A DNA stretch of 64,000 nucleotides from Bactericera cockerelli. Lineage: Eukaryota > Arthropoda > Insecta > Hemiptera > Triozidae. This document shows positions 1 through 10,200 of the stretch, in pieces. Numbering within the stretch: the first letter of the stretch is position 1; the number at the start of each line of letters is the position of its first letter. The stretch lies in NCBI GenBank assembly GCA_024516035.1, contig CM044966.1, positions 17,613,391-17,677,390 on the forward strand, read 5' to 3'. The position numbers were made by a program, and so were the translations under genes. The notes beneath the pieces are model-generated. The model did not search any database. It was given only the letters and a program-made list of their open reading frames with translations, and was not told where the DNA came from.

Positions 1-46
1 CCTTTTTATTTCACCTTTTGACATATACAAGGTGTTTCCTGGTACA

Positions 47-262
47 GTGCACTGGTGGTAAAGTGGTTACCACCCTAGTCTCGTAATCCAGGTAGCGCAG
101 GGATCCGTTGGTTCGAATCCCACCCAGTGCATGAATTTTTCTCATTAACTTGGGTATATAACCACATGATAATACGACTTTGTGGGTTAATTGGTAGAAA
201 ATGCTTTGAGCATTAACCTCGCCTGGTGGTTACCTTCCACTAAAGAGTAGTATTATTATTTC
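47..262 (+). repeat. tRNA-derived SINE, family C (near-complete)
   Basis: tRNA-like head with B-box GGTTCGAATCC, body ending in CACATAATAATAAGACTCTGA-like sequence, and tail GGTGGTTACCTTCCACTAAAGAGT followed by (ATT)n. Other copies or pieces lie near 5,670-5,760 (-), 5,970-6,207 (-), 6,310-6,360 (-), 22,585-22,795 (-), 37,880-38,040 (+, two tails), 43,563-43,728 (+), 46,665-46,730 (+), 51,805-51,865 (-), 55,620-55,680 (+), 56,205-56,265 (-) and 63,900-64,000 (-, cut by the window end). Confidence 0.8.
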
Positions 263-414
263 CATTCAAGAAAAGTTCATTTCAGCAAAAAAAGTTCATT
301 GATTTACTATCAATCGATTTCTCCTTTGAGAAAATTTGAAAAAAATGTTACAAAAAACCGATTTTTGACATTTTCATGTCTTTGCTCTGGCACATAACCA
401 AAATTATGTAACGA

Positions 415-540
415 AATTATGTAACGAAATATTAAATTATAAAAAGAGAGAAGAGAAAAAGTATGTGTCATGCGCACAATAACGAAATATTAAATTATAA
501 AAAGAGAGAAGAGAAAAAGTATGTGTCATGCGCACAGTAC
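415..540. repeat. Two-copy tandem duplication (about 58 bp unit)
   Basis: A unit starting AACGAAATATTAAATTATAA and ending CATGCGCACA is present twice head to tail, nearly identical. No coding content seen. It lies in the intron or 5' flank upstream of the first visible Wnt exon. Confidence 0.85.
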
Positions 541-1364
541 GAAATTTGGTCAGTTAAGTTTTAGACCTTGAATAGTAAAGATGAAAATGTCCCAATGGTT
601 GCAGACTCGTATGCAAGCGTTTCTTTTCTTTTTAATTTCAATATGAATCATTTTAAAACGAGACAAACTCACGAGATTCACAAGAAATCTCTTCTTTTTC
701 CTATAAATAGAAGTAAACACTTACAAGATGGATGTTAACACTAATCTTATCAGTAACTGAGATGAATCTGTGCTATCGACCAATCAGAACGCTAGAAGAA
801 GTACTTGCTTACAAGATTTTTTTTTTTAATTTTTCTTTTTCAGCCACCCTGACCCTGTAAGTTAATCGATCTAATTTTTTAAAACGTCGATACTTTTTTA
901 TATGTTTTTAATCACTTTAAAATCATTTGATCTATTCGTTGATATTTTATAGGTTTGAAATAAATGATTCATCACTTTCAAAACCAATTGATCTTTCTTT
1001 CTTCACCGATAGGTTAATTTATATCTTCTCTTTTCCAATGCTGTCCTGATTCTAACCCTCCTTTATTTATCACCGACAGTTTTGACGGGACCTGTGTTTT
1101 TGAGACTTATTGGAAATTTAAATGTATTATTATTATGAATAAGATGTTTGATCAATAAAGATGAAGAATTTGAATTTTAAACTGAGATGGATTCAATGAA
1201 AAAATCTCTTCCGATGATCTTCCATTATTATTATTATTATACAATTCTTTATAGGATACAAAAGGACAGTATGCACATATAAATAATAATTTTAACAGTG
1301 AAAAAATGAAAAAAAAATATATACAATAAAAATGAAGAAGAATAGAAAATATTTGAAACATTAT

Positions 1365-1435
1365 GTCCTAACTAAGGGGCGGGGTTATTGCCTATGGCAA
1401 TCTCTTCCACCCAACCCTTTTTCCACTGGGCAGAG
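1365..1435 (-). repeat. SINE tail, family G
   Basis: Carries the family-G signature (on the minus strand GGGTTGGGTGGAAGAGATTG, then GCAATAACCCCGCCC). Further copies are near 2,685-2,730 (-), 9,995-10,050 (-), 12,612-12,720 (+), 21,138-21,200 (+), 27,570-27,760 (-), 45,395-45,600 (+), 45,735-45,930 (+) and 62,775-62,930 (+). Better-preserved copies end in an AATAAAGCTTA-type tail. Confidence 0.75.
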
Positions 1436-1477
1436 TACCAAAAATTGATGGAAGCGATTGGTTTGTAATGACGCCGA

Positions 1478-1740
1478 GCGCGGGTTTAGCTCAGTGGTTA
1501 AGCACTCAGTGGTTCGATCCCCCGTGAATTTGGTTACATTTGTTTGTAAGGGTTACCTTCCGGTGCGCTCGTGTTGACCCAGCACCTAAATGAGAAGTAT
1601 TGTGTCACTTCTCGCCCATCAGAAGGGATGCATACTACGGGATGGGCAGGCTACAACACGACCACAAGCGTCTACAGTAGCTCCTGTTTCATGGCTACGA
1701 AATAAGTAAAAGGCTGTGAAACACTCATCTTTAAACAACA
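1478..1740 (+). repeat. tRNA-derived SINE, family F
   Basis: tRNA-like head (TTTAGCTCAGTGGTTAAGCA ... GGTTCGATCCC) followed by a body with GTGTTGACCCAGCACC and ending CTGTGAAACACTCAT. Reverse copies lie at about 40,775-41,000 and 11,480-11,570; another head is at 22,498-22,570. Confidence 0.75.
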
Positions 1741-2837
1741 ACAAAAAATGTTACTGTGTGTTACGGGTTATAAGCTTCTATACCCGTGCTTCGCTACCGT
1801 TATGCTACGGTATAATGGTTAAAAGTAATTTAAGTTTTAATAATTTCTAAAGTAGTTTGGCGTGGTTTAGGGGGGGGGGGGGTCAACTCTTATGAAAATT
1901 TCAATATCTGTTACCGTTTTGGGCTGTGTTGTTGAAAACAAAACCCCTAAGAGGACAAAAGGTTGGGTGGTAGAGATTGTCTTAGGCAATAAACATCGAC
2001 TTTTTAGTTTAGGGAATATGTTTTATATATTTTTTTTTATTCTTTTTTTCCTTTTTTTCATTGTTATAATAATAAAATAAAACTCTCTTTTAAGAAAATA
2101 ATTTCCGATCCCTGAGTGTCTCTCTTACATTCAAAGTTTGACTTTATTTTGCCTCAACTGTAGGGGTTTATCAGTTTTAACGAATAAAATACATTTCGCT
2201 CTCATATTTTTTATGAGATTTTTAATGCGGTTTTTTTTTTTTTTTTTTTTTTGTTTTTTTGTTGCTGCAATTTTTTATGCATTTCTCATCACAAGTAATG
2301 GTTACTATAATCAAGCAGGTTCCTCTCTTTAAGAAAAAAATCTCTTGTAAAAAAATCATTAAAGTACTTGTGGTCCCGTGTAATTGATTTTTAATTGTTT
2401 TTAAAGACCTTCTCTCTTTTACTTCGCGTTAGTGAGTTCTAAGCGTTCTTCTTCTTGCACTTGTTATGTTCTTCTTTTTCTTCATACAAACAACTAATTG
2501 TTGTGTAAATTTCATTATATGTATCCTATTAATTAAGATGAAATATTACAAATTATTATTTATTTTACACTATTATTAAATAAGGACATATATATGTATA
2601 CAAATTACAAATTAATATTCAATTTAAGAACTATGAAGAAGTAAAAACCGAGAATAAATAAATAAACAAATACACATAAATAAACATAGGTATTGCCTTT
2701 GGCAATCTCTTCCACCCAACCCTTATGAAACATTACAAATTATTACAAAATCCACTGCCATCACGGGAGTAATTTATGACCAGCCATTTTCTTTTCCTTC
2801 CAACCATACGTTAAATAAAATATATTATGTAACAATA
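1741..2837. other. Non-coding AT-rich stretch
   Basis: No exon seen. It contains a dispersed repeat at about 1,770-1,940 that resembles 12,715-12,910 (shared CCCGTGCTTYGC and TTACCGTTTTGG pieces), T-rich tracts at 2,020-2,080 and 2,230-2,255, and a family-G SINE tail near 2,700. Confidence 0.6.
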
Positions 2838-3038
2838 GTAATAATATCGCCTTATTTATACTGCCCGATTTGGACTAGTAAGCCACATTATTCCAGCAGT
2901 AAGCCTAAGCCGCATTATTATGTGGTAAAAATCCTAAATGGGAGGATAACTTGTCATGTCCCGGCTGGGTTTTGAACCCGCGACCTCTGGAATCTCTGGA
3001 TTCACAGTTGCCGCCTTTACCCCTGAGCTACCGGGGTA
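2838..3038 (-). repeat. tRNA-derived SINE, family B
   Basis: On the minus strand the head reads CCGGTAGCTCAGGGGTAAAG and GGTTC-AACCCAGCCGGGAC; the body ends in GGGCAGTATAAATAAGGCGA then (TTA)n. Similar copies: 5,090-5,263 (-), 16,076-16,270 (+, the best preserved head), 44,270-44,477 (-); tails near 34,690-34,725 and 61,775-61,810. A different tRNA-like fragment with GGTTCAAGTCCCGG follows at 3,045-3,110. Confidence 0.8.
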
Positions 3039-3234
3039 AAGGCCCCTGAGCTCGATAAGGCAGCGGACTTGTAACCTTGAGGTCGGTGGTTCAAGTCCCG
3101 GTTTCAGCGTAGATTTAGTACAGTAAGTTTGAGTAGTTGTGATATCACGAAAGTGATTAACACAAAAAATATGATAATAATAATAATTCCGTGTCCGTGA
3201 GATAGATATTGATACCTAAATCACGATGGTGAGA

Positions 3235-3635
3235 GGATTATAATGGACGCCCAGATCCAATGTCTAGGCTCCTTTCATGTCCATTGATTCTATTTGGTTT
3301 TAACGTCCTGACTTGAGGTAGACAGGACGAGGGTTTTACCCTCCATTCGCTGGGAATCGTACCAGCTACCCACATTAACCTCACCCAGCCTGGGTAGGGC
3401 CGGGATTGCCAGCCTCACATGTTAATAATAATTGTTATCTTTATTTTTTTATCTTTTGTATATACATTTTTGTGTTCCCAATAATTACTAGTGTACTTTT
3501 CGGGAACATTTTAGGAACAAAATAATGTTCGGAGGGAACAAAATTTTCTGTGGGAAAAGTCTGCTCCGACCGGAAATCGAACTGAGGATCTCTGGACTAC
3601 AGGCAGTAGTCACAACCGTTACGCCACGGAGGCTG
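3235..3635 (-). repeat. tRNA-derived SINE, family D
   Basis: On the minus strand, a head CAGCCTCCGTGGCGTAACGG followed by a B-box-like GTTCGATTTCCGGTCGGAGC, then a body with CCTACCCAGGCTGGGTGAGG and AAAACCCTCGTCCTG. Other copies: 11,098-11,395 (+), 33,897-34,247 (-, longest), 52,160-52,340 (+, 3' part). Confidence 0.75.
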
Positions 3636-3639
3636 GCAA

Positions 3640-3775
3640 AAAAATATGATAACTTACTTATTTGTATGGATTTTTGTTATTTTCGGATCAGACAGGTAAA
3701 CAAACACAAATATGATAACTTACTTATTTGTACGGATTTTTGTTATTTTCGGATCGGACAGGTAAACCAAGTCTT
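3640..3775. repeat. Two-copy tandem duplication (about 68 bp)
   Basis: A unit with ATGATAACTTACTTATTTGT and TTGTTATTTTCGGATC is present twice with a few differences. It overlaps a short open frame that I do not consider a gene. Confidence 0.8.
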
Positions 3776-5089
3776 GGTACAAAACCACAAAAATAATTCT
3801 CATCCGAAAATCCCAGGTCTGCACCAGGCCCGTAGGTTCACAATGACGGGGGGCGGGCCCCGGGACTTATGGGTGGGCGGGGCCACGGCATTAAATCTAA
3901 GTTTACATGAGTGATATCTCGAGAACCAGTGGCGAAGGGTGAGGTGTTCTCGGAGGCGATTTTCCCCCTTTCTTTTTAGTGCTCTTGTCTCTTAGAAAGG
4001 AATGTAATGTATTTATTTTTTTGAGAAAAAGAGCGTTTAATTATTAGAATTATGTTTGATGGGTTTTTTTTTTTTGGTTGAAATTTTTTGAGAGACATTG
4101 TTAGGTGTATGTTTTTTTTTCCTATTTCTTCATTTTTTATTTCCTTTTCTTATAGAAAGGAAAGAGAGAGAGATAGAGAGAAAGAGAGAGAGAGGGGGAG
4201 AGAGAGAGGGAGGGAGATATTAGGAAAAATCTTTCTATAACAACTGGATGACATGGGATTTATTTAATAATTTACAAATAAATATTTCTCAAACATAGTC
4301 TAATATATTTGACAAAAAATGTGTTTTGTGGTTGAATGCTTATTTGTGAGATTTAGTTAAAAACTCATTTTTTTTCCTGCGAATGGAGGGTAACACCCCC
4401 GCTGTGATATGACCATGCAGTTGAAAGCGACATTAAGCACAAATGTAAGTTAAAAAAAAAATATAAAAAAAACAGGTGTACACAGAAATGTTCGAGGTAC
4501 TCATCTAGCCAGGTTCGAATCTCGAGGGAATTGAGAGTTTTCCCTCTAAAGTTCATCTCCCCATAAATAGCAAGCCGCGCCACTGATTAATAATAATTAT
4601 AATGATGAAACTAAACAATTAATACAGAGAGAGAGAGATAAAAAAGAAAAGATTTATTGCTTAAAATGGGCGAAGAGAACTAAATAATTATAATTTTTTG
4701 AAGAGAAGAAATGTCTGGCCAAGTGGTTCTTAAAAAGAAAACAATTATTAAAAAAACAGCAATATGAAATCATTAATAATTACTTACAACAACATAAAAA
4801 ATAAATAAGTCAGCGTTGATGGTAATACGTTGAATTCACCAGTTCTCATTCAGTCACTGAAGTTAAGCACCGTCCAGGCTAGGACTTGGATAGGTGACCA
4901 TTGAAATTCAAATTCTCGTGATCCTGGCTATTCCTGGCCCTACTTAGGCTGGGTGAGGATAATTTGAGTAGCCGGTTTGTGAGTTTCAATTGTTTGGTGT
5001 TTAAAATGAAGAATCATTGGAATGTATTTATTTTTATTTACGTAGTAACAGGTCTGTATACTAACATAGATTACATATCAACAAATTAT
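3776..5089. other. Non-coding stretch with GA tract
   Basis: No coding exon recognised. Holds a GA-rich tract at about 4,155-4,215 and T-rich tracts. A SINE-like fragment at 4,840-4,960 includes GGCTAGGACTTGGATAGGTG and CCTACTTAGGCTGGGTGAGG. Confidence 0.55.
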
Positions 5090-6540
5090 AGTAATAATAA
5101 TAATAATAATATCGCCTTATCTATACTGCCCGATGAGGACTATTAAAGTCCCATTATTCCAGCAGTAAGAATAACTTGTCATGTCCCGGCTGGGTTTCGA
5201 ACCCACGACCTCTGGAATCTCTGGATTCACAGAGTGCCGCCTTTACCACTGCGCTACCGGGAAGATGGGAGAGTTTCCATCACACTCGCGCTATTACCCC
5301 GTTGAATGGAAAGCGATTTACGTTCAACGAGGTAAGTTCAACGCTGGGTTCACGAAAAGTTTGAGAACGTCTGATTGAGCGGGGAGGAATCCGTCTTGAT
5401 TATGATACAAATGATACATGGTCTTGATTATGATACAAATGATACATGGATACCTGTCTGATTCGGAGATGCTGGGACACTCTCACATCACACAGCCAAC
5501 TCTGGCGCTCTTCTTGTCTTGATAAAGTTTATCATAATAATAATAAAAACAAGAACAACAACAATAATAATAATACTCTTTGATGAAAGGTGGTTACTTT
5601 TGTGGTGGTTTAACAACTTTCTTATATACATTTGATTAACCACACGTCTGAATCTGTGACTGAGAATCTATAATAATAATAATACTCTTTAGTGGAAGGT
5701 AACCACCAGACGAGAATAAAGCTCAAAGCATTTTCCACCACCACCTAAAGGTCTTTAAATGAAAGAGATAGGTTTTTTAGTGGGTGGAAATCCCACTCCC
5801 CATGTTTTCCGGGTGTCTTTAAAAGATTTTTCCCGTATCTCTTTCTCAAAAAATAATAATAATAAACCCTTCGTCATATGACCATTTGACCATACAGTTG
5901 AAAGCGACGTTAAACCCAAATTGAAGAAAAAAATAAATAATAATAACAATAATTATTATAATAATAATGATACATAATACTCTTTAATTATAAAGGTAAC
6001 CACCAGGCGAGGTTAATGATCAAAGCATTTTCCACCACCTAACCCTCAGAGTCTTATTATTATGTGGTCACAAACTGAAATGAAAGAGGAAATTATTATA
6101 GGTTAAGGAAAGTAAAAATCATGCATTGGGTGGAATTTGAACCAACGAATCCCTACGTTACCTGGATTACTAGACTAGCGCGTTAACCACTTCACCACCA
6201 GTGCATGGTGTTGTTCATCGTTTTGGGTTGGAACTGGGCGCCACCGAAATTCGTACATAAAGGTCATTTCATAAAGGTCATAAAGTGCTGATTGAGTTAT
6301 TGTGCTAATTCATGCACTGGGTGGAAGTCCACCCACGGAACCCTACGCTATCCATCAAACTATTCTTAAGCCTTTAAACAATTTATGCATCTTGTGTTTT
6401 AAATTTAATTTTGTAAAAGATACTGTTATATCTTTTCTTAGAAGCTTTTATTTATCATTAACTTAGGAAAAGAACCTTTGTAAAAACCCAATATTGTTAA
6501 TAAATAACATGTTTAAAAAAAAACCCCCTCTATCTCTCTC
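5090..6540. repeat. Cluster of SINE copies (families B and C)
   Basis: Family B at 5,090-5,263 (-), a tandem 28 bp duplication near 5,390-5,450, family C tail at 5,670-5,760 (-), a near-complete family C copy at 5,970-6,207 (-) and a head fragment at 6,310-6,360 (-). No exon seen. Confidence 0.7.
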
Positions 6541-6554
6541 TCTCTCCTCCCCAG

Positions 6555-6592
6555 GCTCCAAGGAGGCAGCCTACACGTATGCCATCACCTCC
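6555..6592 (+). pseudogene. Acceptor-edge copy of the Wnt exon (decoy 3' splice site)
   Basis: Starts after a pyrimidine tract and TCCTCCCCAG exactly as the real exon at 6,988 does, and encodes [12 protein letters not shown] before sequence identity is lost. It sits about 430 bp upstream of the real acceptor, separated by (CT)n. Use of this acceptor would not continue the Wnt frame. Confidence 0.8.
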
Positions 6593-6619
6593 ATGCTACC
6601 CATTATCAAGAACAACTAT

Positions 6620-6709
6620 TCTCAACTCTCTCTCTCTCTCTATCTCTCTCTACCTAACCTATCTCTCTCTATCTCTCTCTCTCTCTATCTCTATCTCTCT
6701 CTCCCTAAC

Positions 6710-6745
<36 letters not shown>

Positions 6746-6910
6746 AACCTATCTCTCTCTCTCTCTCTCCCTAACCTATCTCTCTCTCTCTCTCTCTCTC
6801 CCTAACCTATCTCTCTCTCTCCCTAACCTATCTCTCTCTCTCCCTAACCTATATCTCTCTATCTCTCTGTCTCTCTCTCTCTCTCTCCCTAACCTATATC
6901 TCTCTATCTC

Positions 6911-6944
<34 letters not shown>

Positions 6945-6985
6945 CCTAACCTATCTCTCTATCTCTCTCTCTCTCTCTCCTCCCC
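6620..6985 (+). repeat. (CT)n array with CCTAACCTAT interruptions
   Basis: Runs of CT broken about every 25-50 bp by CCCTAACCTATC-type interruptions. It forms an unusually long polypyrimidine tract leading straight into the Wnt exon acceptor at 6,987. Its long translations are low complexity and not genes. Confidence 0.9.
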
Positions 6986-6987
6986 AG

Positions 6988-7286
6988 GCTCCAAGGAGGC
7001 AGCCTACACGTATGCGATCACCTCCGCGGGCGTGGCCTACGCCATCGCCTCCGCCTGCAGTCGCGGCAACATCTCCACGTGTGGCTGCGAGATGTACCGC
7101 CCCCGCCAGCACGCCCTCGGCCTCCTGGAGGGGGGCGGGGGCGGGGCCAACCACTGGAAGTGGGGCGGATGCAGCGTGGACATTGGGTTCGGGATGCGGT
7201 GGGCGAGGAAGTTCCTCGACTCGAGGGAGGTGGAGGCGGATGCGAGGAGTCTGATGAACCTGCATAACAACAAGGCGGGGAGGAAG
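6988..7286 (+). CDS. Wnt7: Wnt exon (core N-terminal domain part)
   Basis: The acceptor follows a long (CT)n tract and TCCTCCCCAG; the exon enters with two bases of a split Gly codon and ends phase 0 at GGAAG|GTAAGA. It encodes about 100 residues, from [20 protein letters not shown] through [20 protein letters not shown] to [12 protein letters not shown]. These are the helical Wnt core motifs (AFTYAI..., [18 protein letters not shown] in Wnt7). A Gly-rich run (GGGGG) before NHWKW is longer than usual. The donor is immediately followed by a 2.5 kb array of its own copies. Confidence 0.93.
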
Positions 7287-10200
7287 GTAAGAGAGGGGTG
7301 CGAGGAAGATAAGAGAGGGGTGCGAGGAAGATAAGAGAGGGGTGCGAGGAAGATAAGAGAGGGGTGCGAGGAAGATAAGAGAGGGGTGCGAGGAAGGTAA
7401 GAGAGGGGTGCGAGGAAGGTAAGAGAGGGGTGCGAGGAGGAAGGTAAGAGAGGGGTGCGAGGAAGGTAAGAGAGGGGTGCGAGGAAGGTAAGATGGAGGG
7501 GTGCGAGGAAGGTAAGAGAGGGGTGCGAGGAAGATAAGAGAGGGGTGCGAGGAAGATAAGAGAGGGGTGCGAGGAAGGTAAGAGAGGGGTGCGAGGAAGG
7601 TAAGAGAGGGGTGCGAGGAGGAAGGTAAGAGAGGGGTGCGAGGAAGGTAAGAGAGGGGTGCGAGGAAGGTAAGAGAGGGGTGCGAGGAAGGTAAGATGGA
7701 GGGGTGCGAGGAAGGTAAGAGAGGGGTGCGAGGAAGGTAAGAGAGGGGTGCGAGGAGGAAGGTAAGAGAGGGGTGCGAGGAAGGTAAGAGAGGGGTGCGA
7801 GGAAGATAAGAGAGGGGTGCGAGGAGGAAGGTAAGAGAGGGGTGCGAGGAAGGTAAGAGAGGGGTGCGAGGAAGGTAAGAGAGGGGTGCGAGGAAGGTAA
7901 GATGGAGGGGTGCGAGGAAGGTAAGAGAGGGGTGCGAGGAGGAAGGTAAGATGGAGGCGGATGCGAGGAGTCTGATGAACCTGCATAACAACAACGCGGG
8001 GAGGAAGGTAAGATGGAGAGGGTGCGAGGGGTGCGAGGAAGGTAAGATGGAGGGGTGCGAGGAGTCTGATGAATCTGCATAACAACAAGGCGGGAAGGAA
8101 GGTAAGAGAGGGGTGCGAGGAAGGTAAGAGAGGGGTGCGAGGAAGAAGGTAAGAGAGGGATGCGAGGAAGGTAAGAGAGGGGTGCGAGGAGGAAGGTAAG
8201 ATGGATGGGTGCGAGGAGGAAGGTAAGATGGAGGGGGTGCGAGGAGGAAGGTAAGATGGAGGGGGTGCGAGGAGGAAGGTAAGATGGAGGGGTGCGAGGA
8301 GGAAGGTAAGATGAAGGGGGTGCGAGGAGTCTCATGAACCTGCATAACAACAAGGCCGGGAGGAAGGTAAGGTGGAGGGGGTGCGAGGAGGAAGGTAAGA
8401 GAGGGGTGCGAGGAAGGTAAAAGAGGGGTGTGAGGAAGGTAAGAGAGGGTTGCGAGGAAGGTAAGAGAGGGTTGCGAGGAAGGTAAGAGAGGGTTGCGAG
8501 GAAGGTAAGAGAGGGGTGCAAGGAGGAAGGTAAGAGAGGGGTGCGAGGAGGAAGGTAAGAGAGGGGTGTGAGGAAGGTAAGAGAGGGGTGCAAGGAGGAA
8601 GGTAAGAGAGGGGTGCAAGGAGGAAGGTAAGAGAGGGGTGCGAGGAGGAAGGTAAGAGAGGGGTGCGAGGAGGAAGGTAAGAGAGGGGTGCGAGGAGTCT
8701 GATGAATCTGCATAAGAACAAGGCGGGAGGAAGGTAAGAGAGGGATGCGAGGAGGAAGGTAAGAGAGGGGTGCAAGGAGGAAGGTAAGAGAGGGGTGCGA
8801 GGAGGAAGGTAAGAGAGGGGTGCGAGGAGGAAGGTAAGAGAGGGTGCGAGGAGGAAGGTAAGAGAGGGATGCGAGGAGGAAGGTAAGAGAGGGGTGCAAG
8901 GAGGAAGGTAAGAGAGGGGTGCGAGGAGGAAAGTAAGAGAGGGGTGCGAGGAGGAAGGTAAGAGAGGGGTGCGAGGAGGAAGGTAAGAGAGGGGTGCGAG
9001 GAGGAAGAGAGGGTAAGGTAAGAGAGGGGTGCGAGGAGGAAGGTAAGAGAGGGGTGCGGGGAGGAAGGTAAGAGAGGGGTGCGAGGAGGAAGGTAAGAGA
9101 GGGGTGTGAGGAGGAAGAGAGGGTAAGGTAAGAGAGGGGTGCGAGGAGGAAGGTAAGAGAGGGGTGCGAGGAGAAAGGTAAGAGAGGGGTGCGAGGGGGA
9201 AGGTAAAGAGGGGTGTGAGGAGGAAGAGAGGGTAAGGTAAGAGAGGGGTGCGAGGAAGGTAAGAGAGGGGTGCGAGGAGGAAGGTAAGAGAGGGGTGCGA
9301 GGAGGAAGAGAGGGTAAGGTAAGAGAGGGGTGCGAGGAGGAAGGTAAGAGAGGGGTGCGAGGAGAAAGGTAAGAGAGGGGTGCGAGGGGGAAGGTAAGAG
9401 AGGGGTGTGAGGAGGAAGAGAGGGTAAGGTAAGAGAGGGGTGCGAGGAAGGTAAGAGAGGGGTGCGAGGAGAAAGGTAAGAGAGGGGTGCGAGGAGGAAG
9501 GTAAGAGAGGGGTGCGAGGAGGAAGGTAAGAGAGGGGTGCGAGGAGGATGGTAAGAAAGGGGTGCGAGGAGGAACGTAAGATGGAGGGATGCGAGGAGTC
9601 TGATGAACCTGCATAACAACAAGGCGGGGAGGAAGGTAAGAGAGGGGTGCGAGGAAGGTAAGAGAGGGGTGCGAGGAGAAAGGTAAGAGAGGGGTGCGAG
9701 GAGGATGGTAAGAAAGGGGTGCGAGGAGGAACGTAAGATGGAGGGATGCGAGGAGTCTGATGAATCTGCATAACAACAAGGCGGGGAGGAAGGTAAGAGT
9801 GGCCAGGCGGTGAACTTGTGGTGGTAAGGTCGGTGCTTCAAAGCCCAAGTTAAGCAAATATTTAGGAAAAGTAGTTTTTTATTTTATTTTTTTTTATGCT
9901 TTATTAGGAGGACAGAGTACAATGGTAACAGTATAAAATTAGGAAAAAACAAACAAATGACAAAATAAATAAGTAAAAAAGAAAATAACAATAATGTCCT
10001 ACCTAAAGGGTTATTGCCTGTGGCAATCTCTTCCACCCAACCCTTAAAAGTAGTTGTGATGTCACGGTTGAGATGAACGGAAAGAAACTTCAAAAAAAAA
10101 AAATTGTGTTTTTTTTCTTCTTCCCAATATCTAATAATAATATTAAAAAATAGAGAAATGCCGTTGTCATTAGCACCGCCCTTGATCAAGTTTTGTTTTA

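Noticed and set aside
6555..6610. Possible extra Wnt exon
   Set aside because: Matches the exon at 6,988 for only about 38 bp, then diverges and enters CT repeats; treated as a decoy copy.
6951..9857. Very long open frames (over 900 codons) on the minus strand
   Set aside because: They are translations of the 22-25 bp donor-edge minisatellite in all phases ([24 protein letters not shown] repeats) and antisense to the Wnt exon. No independent start, domain or splice structure.
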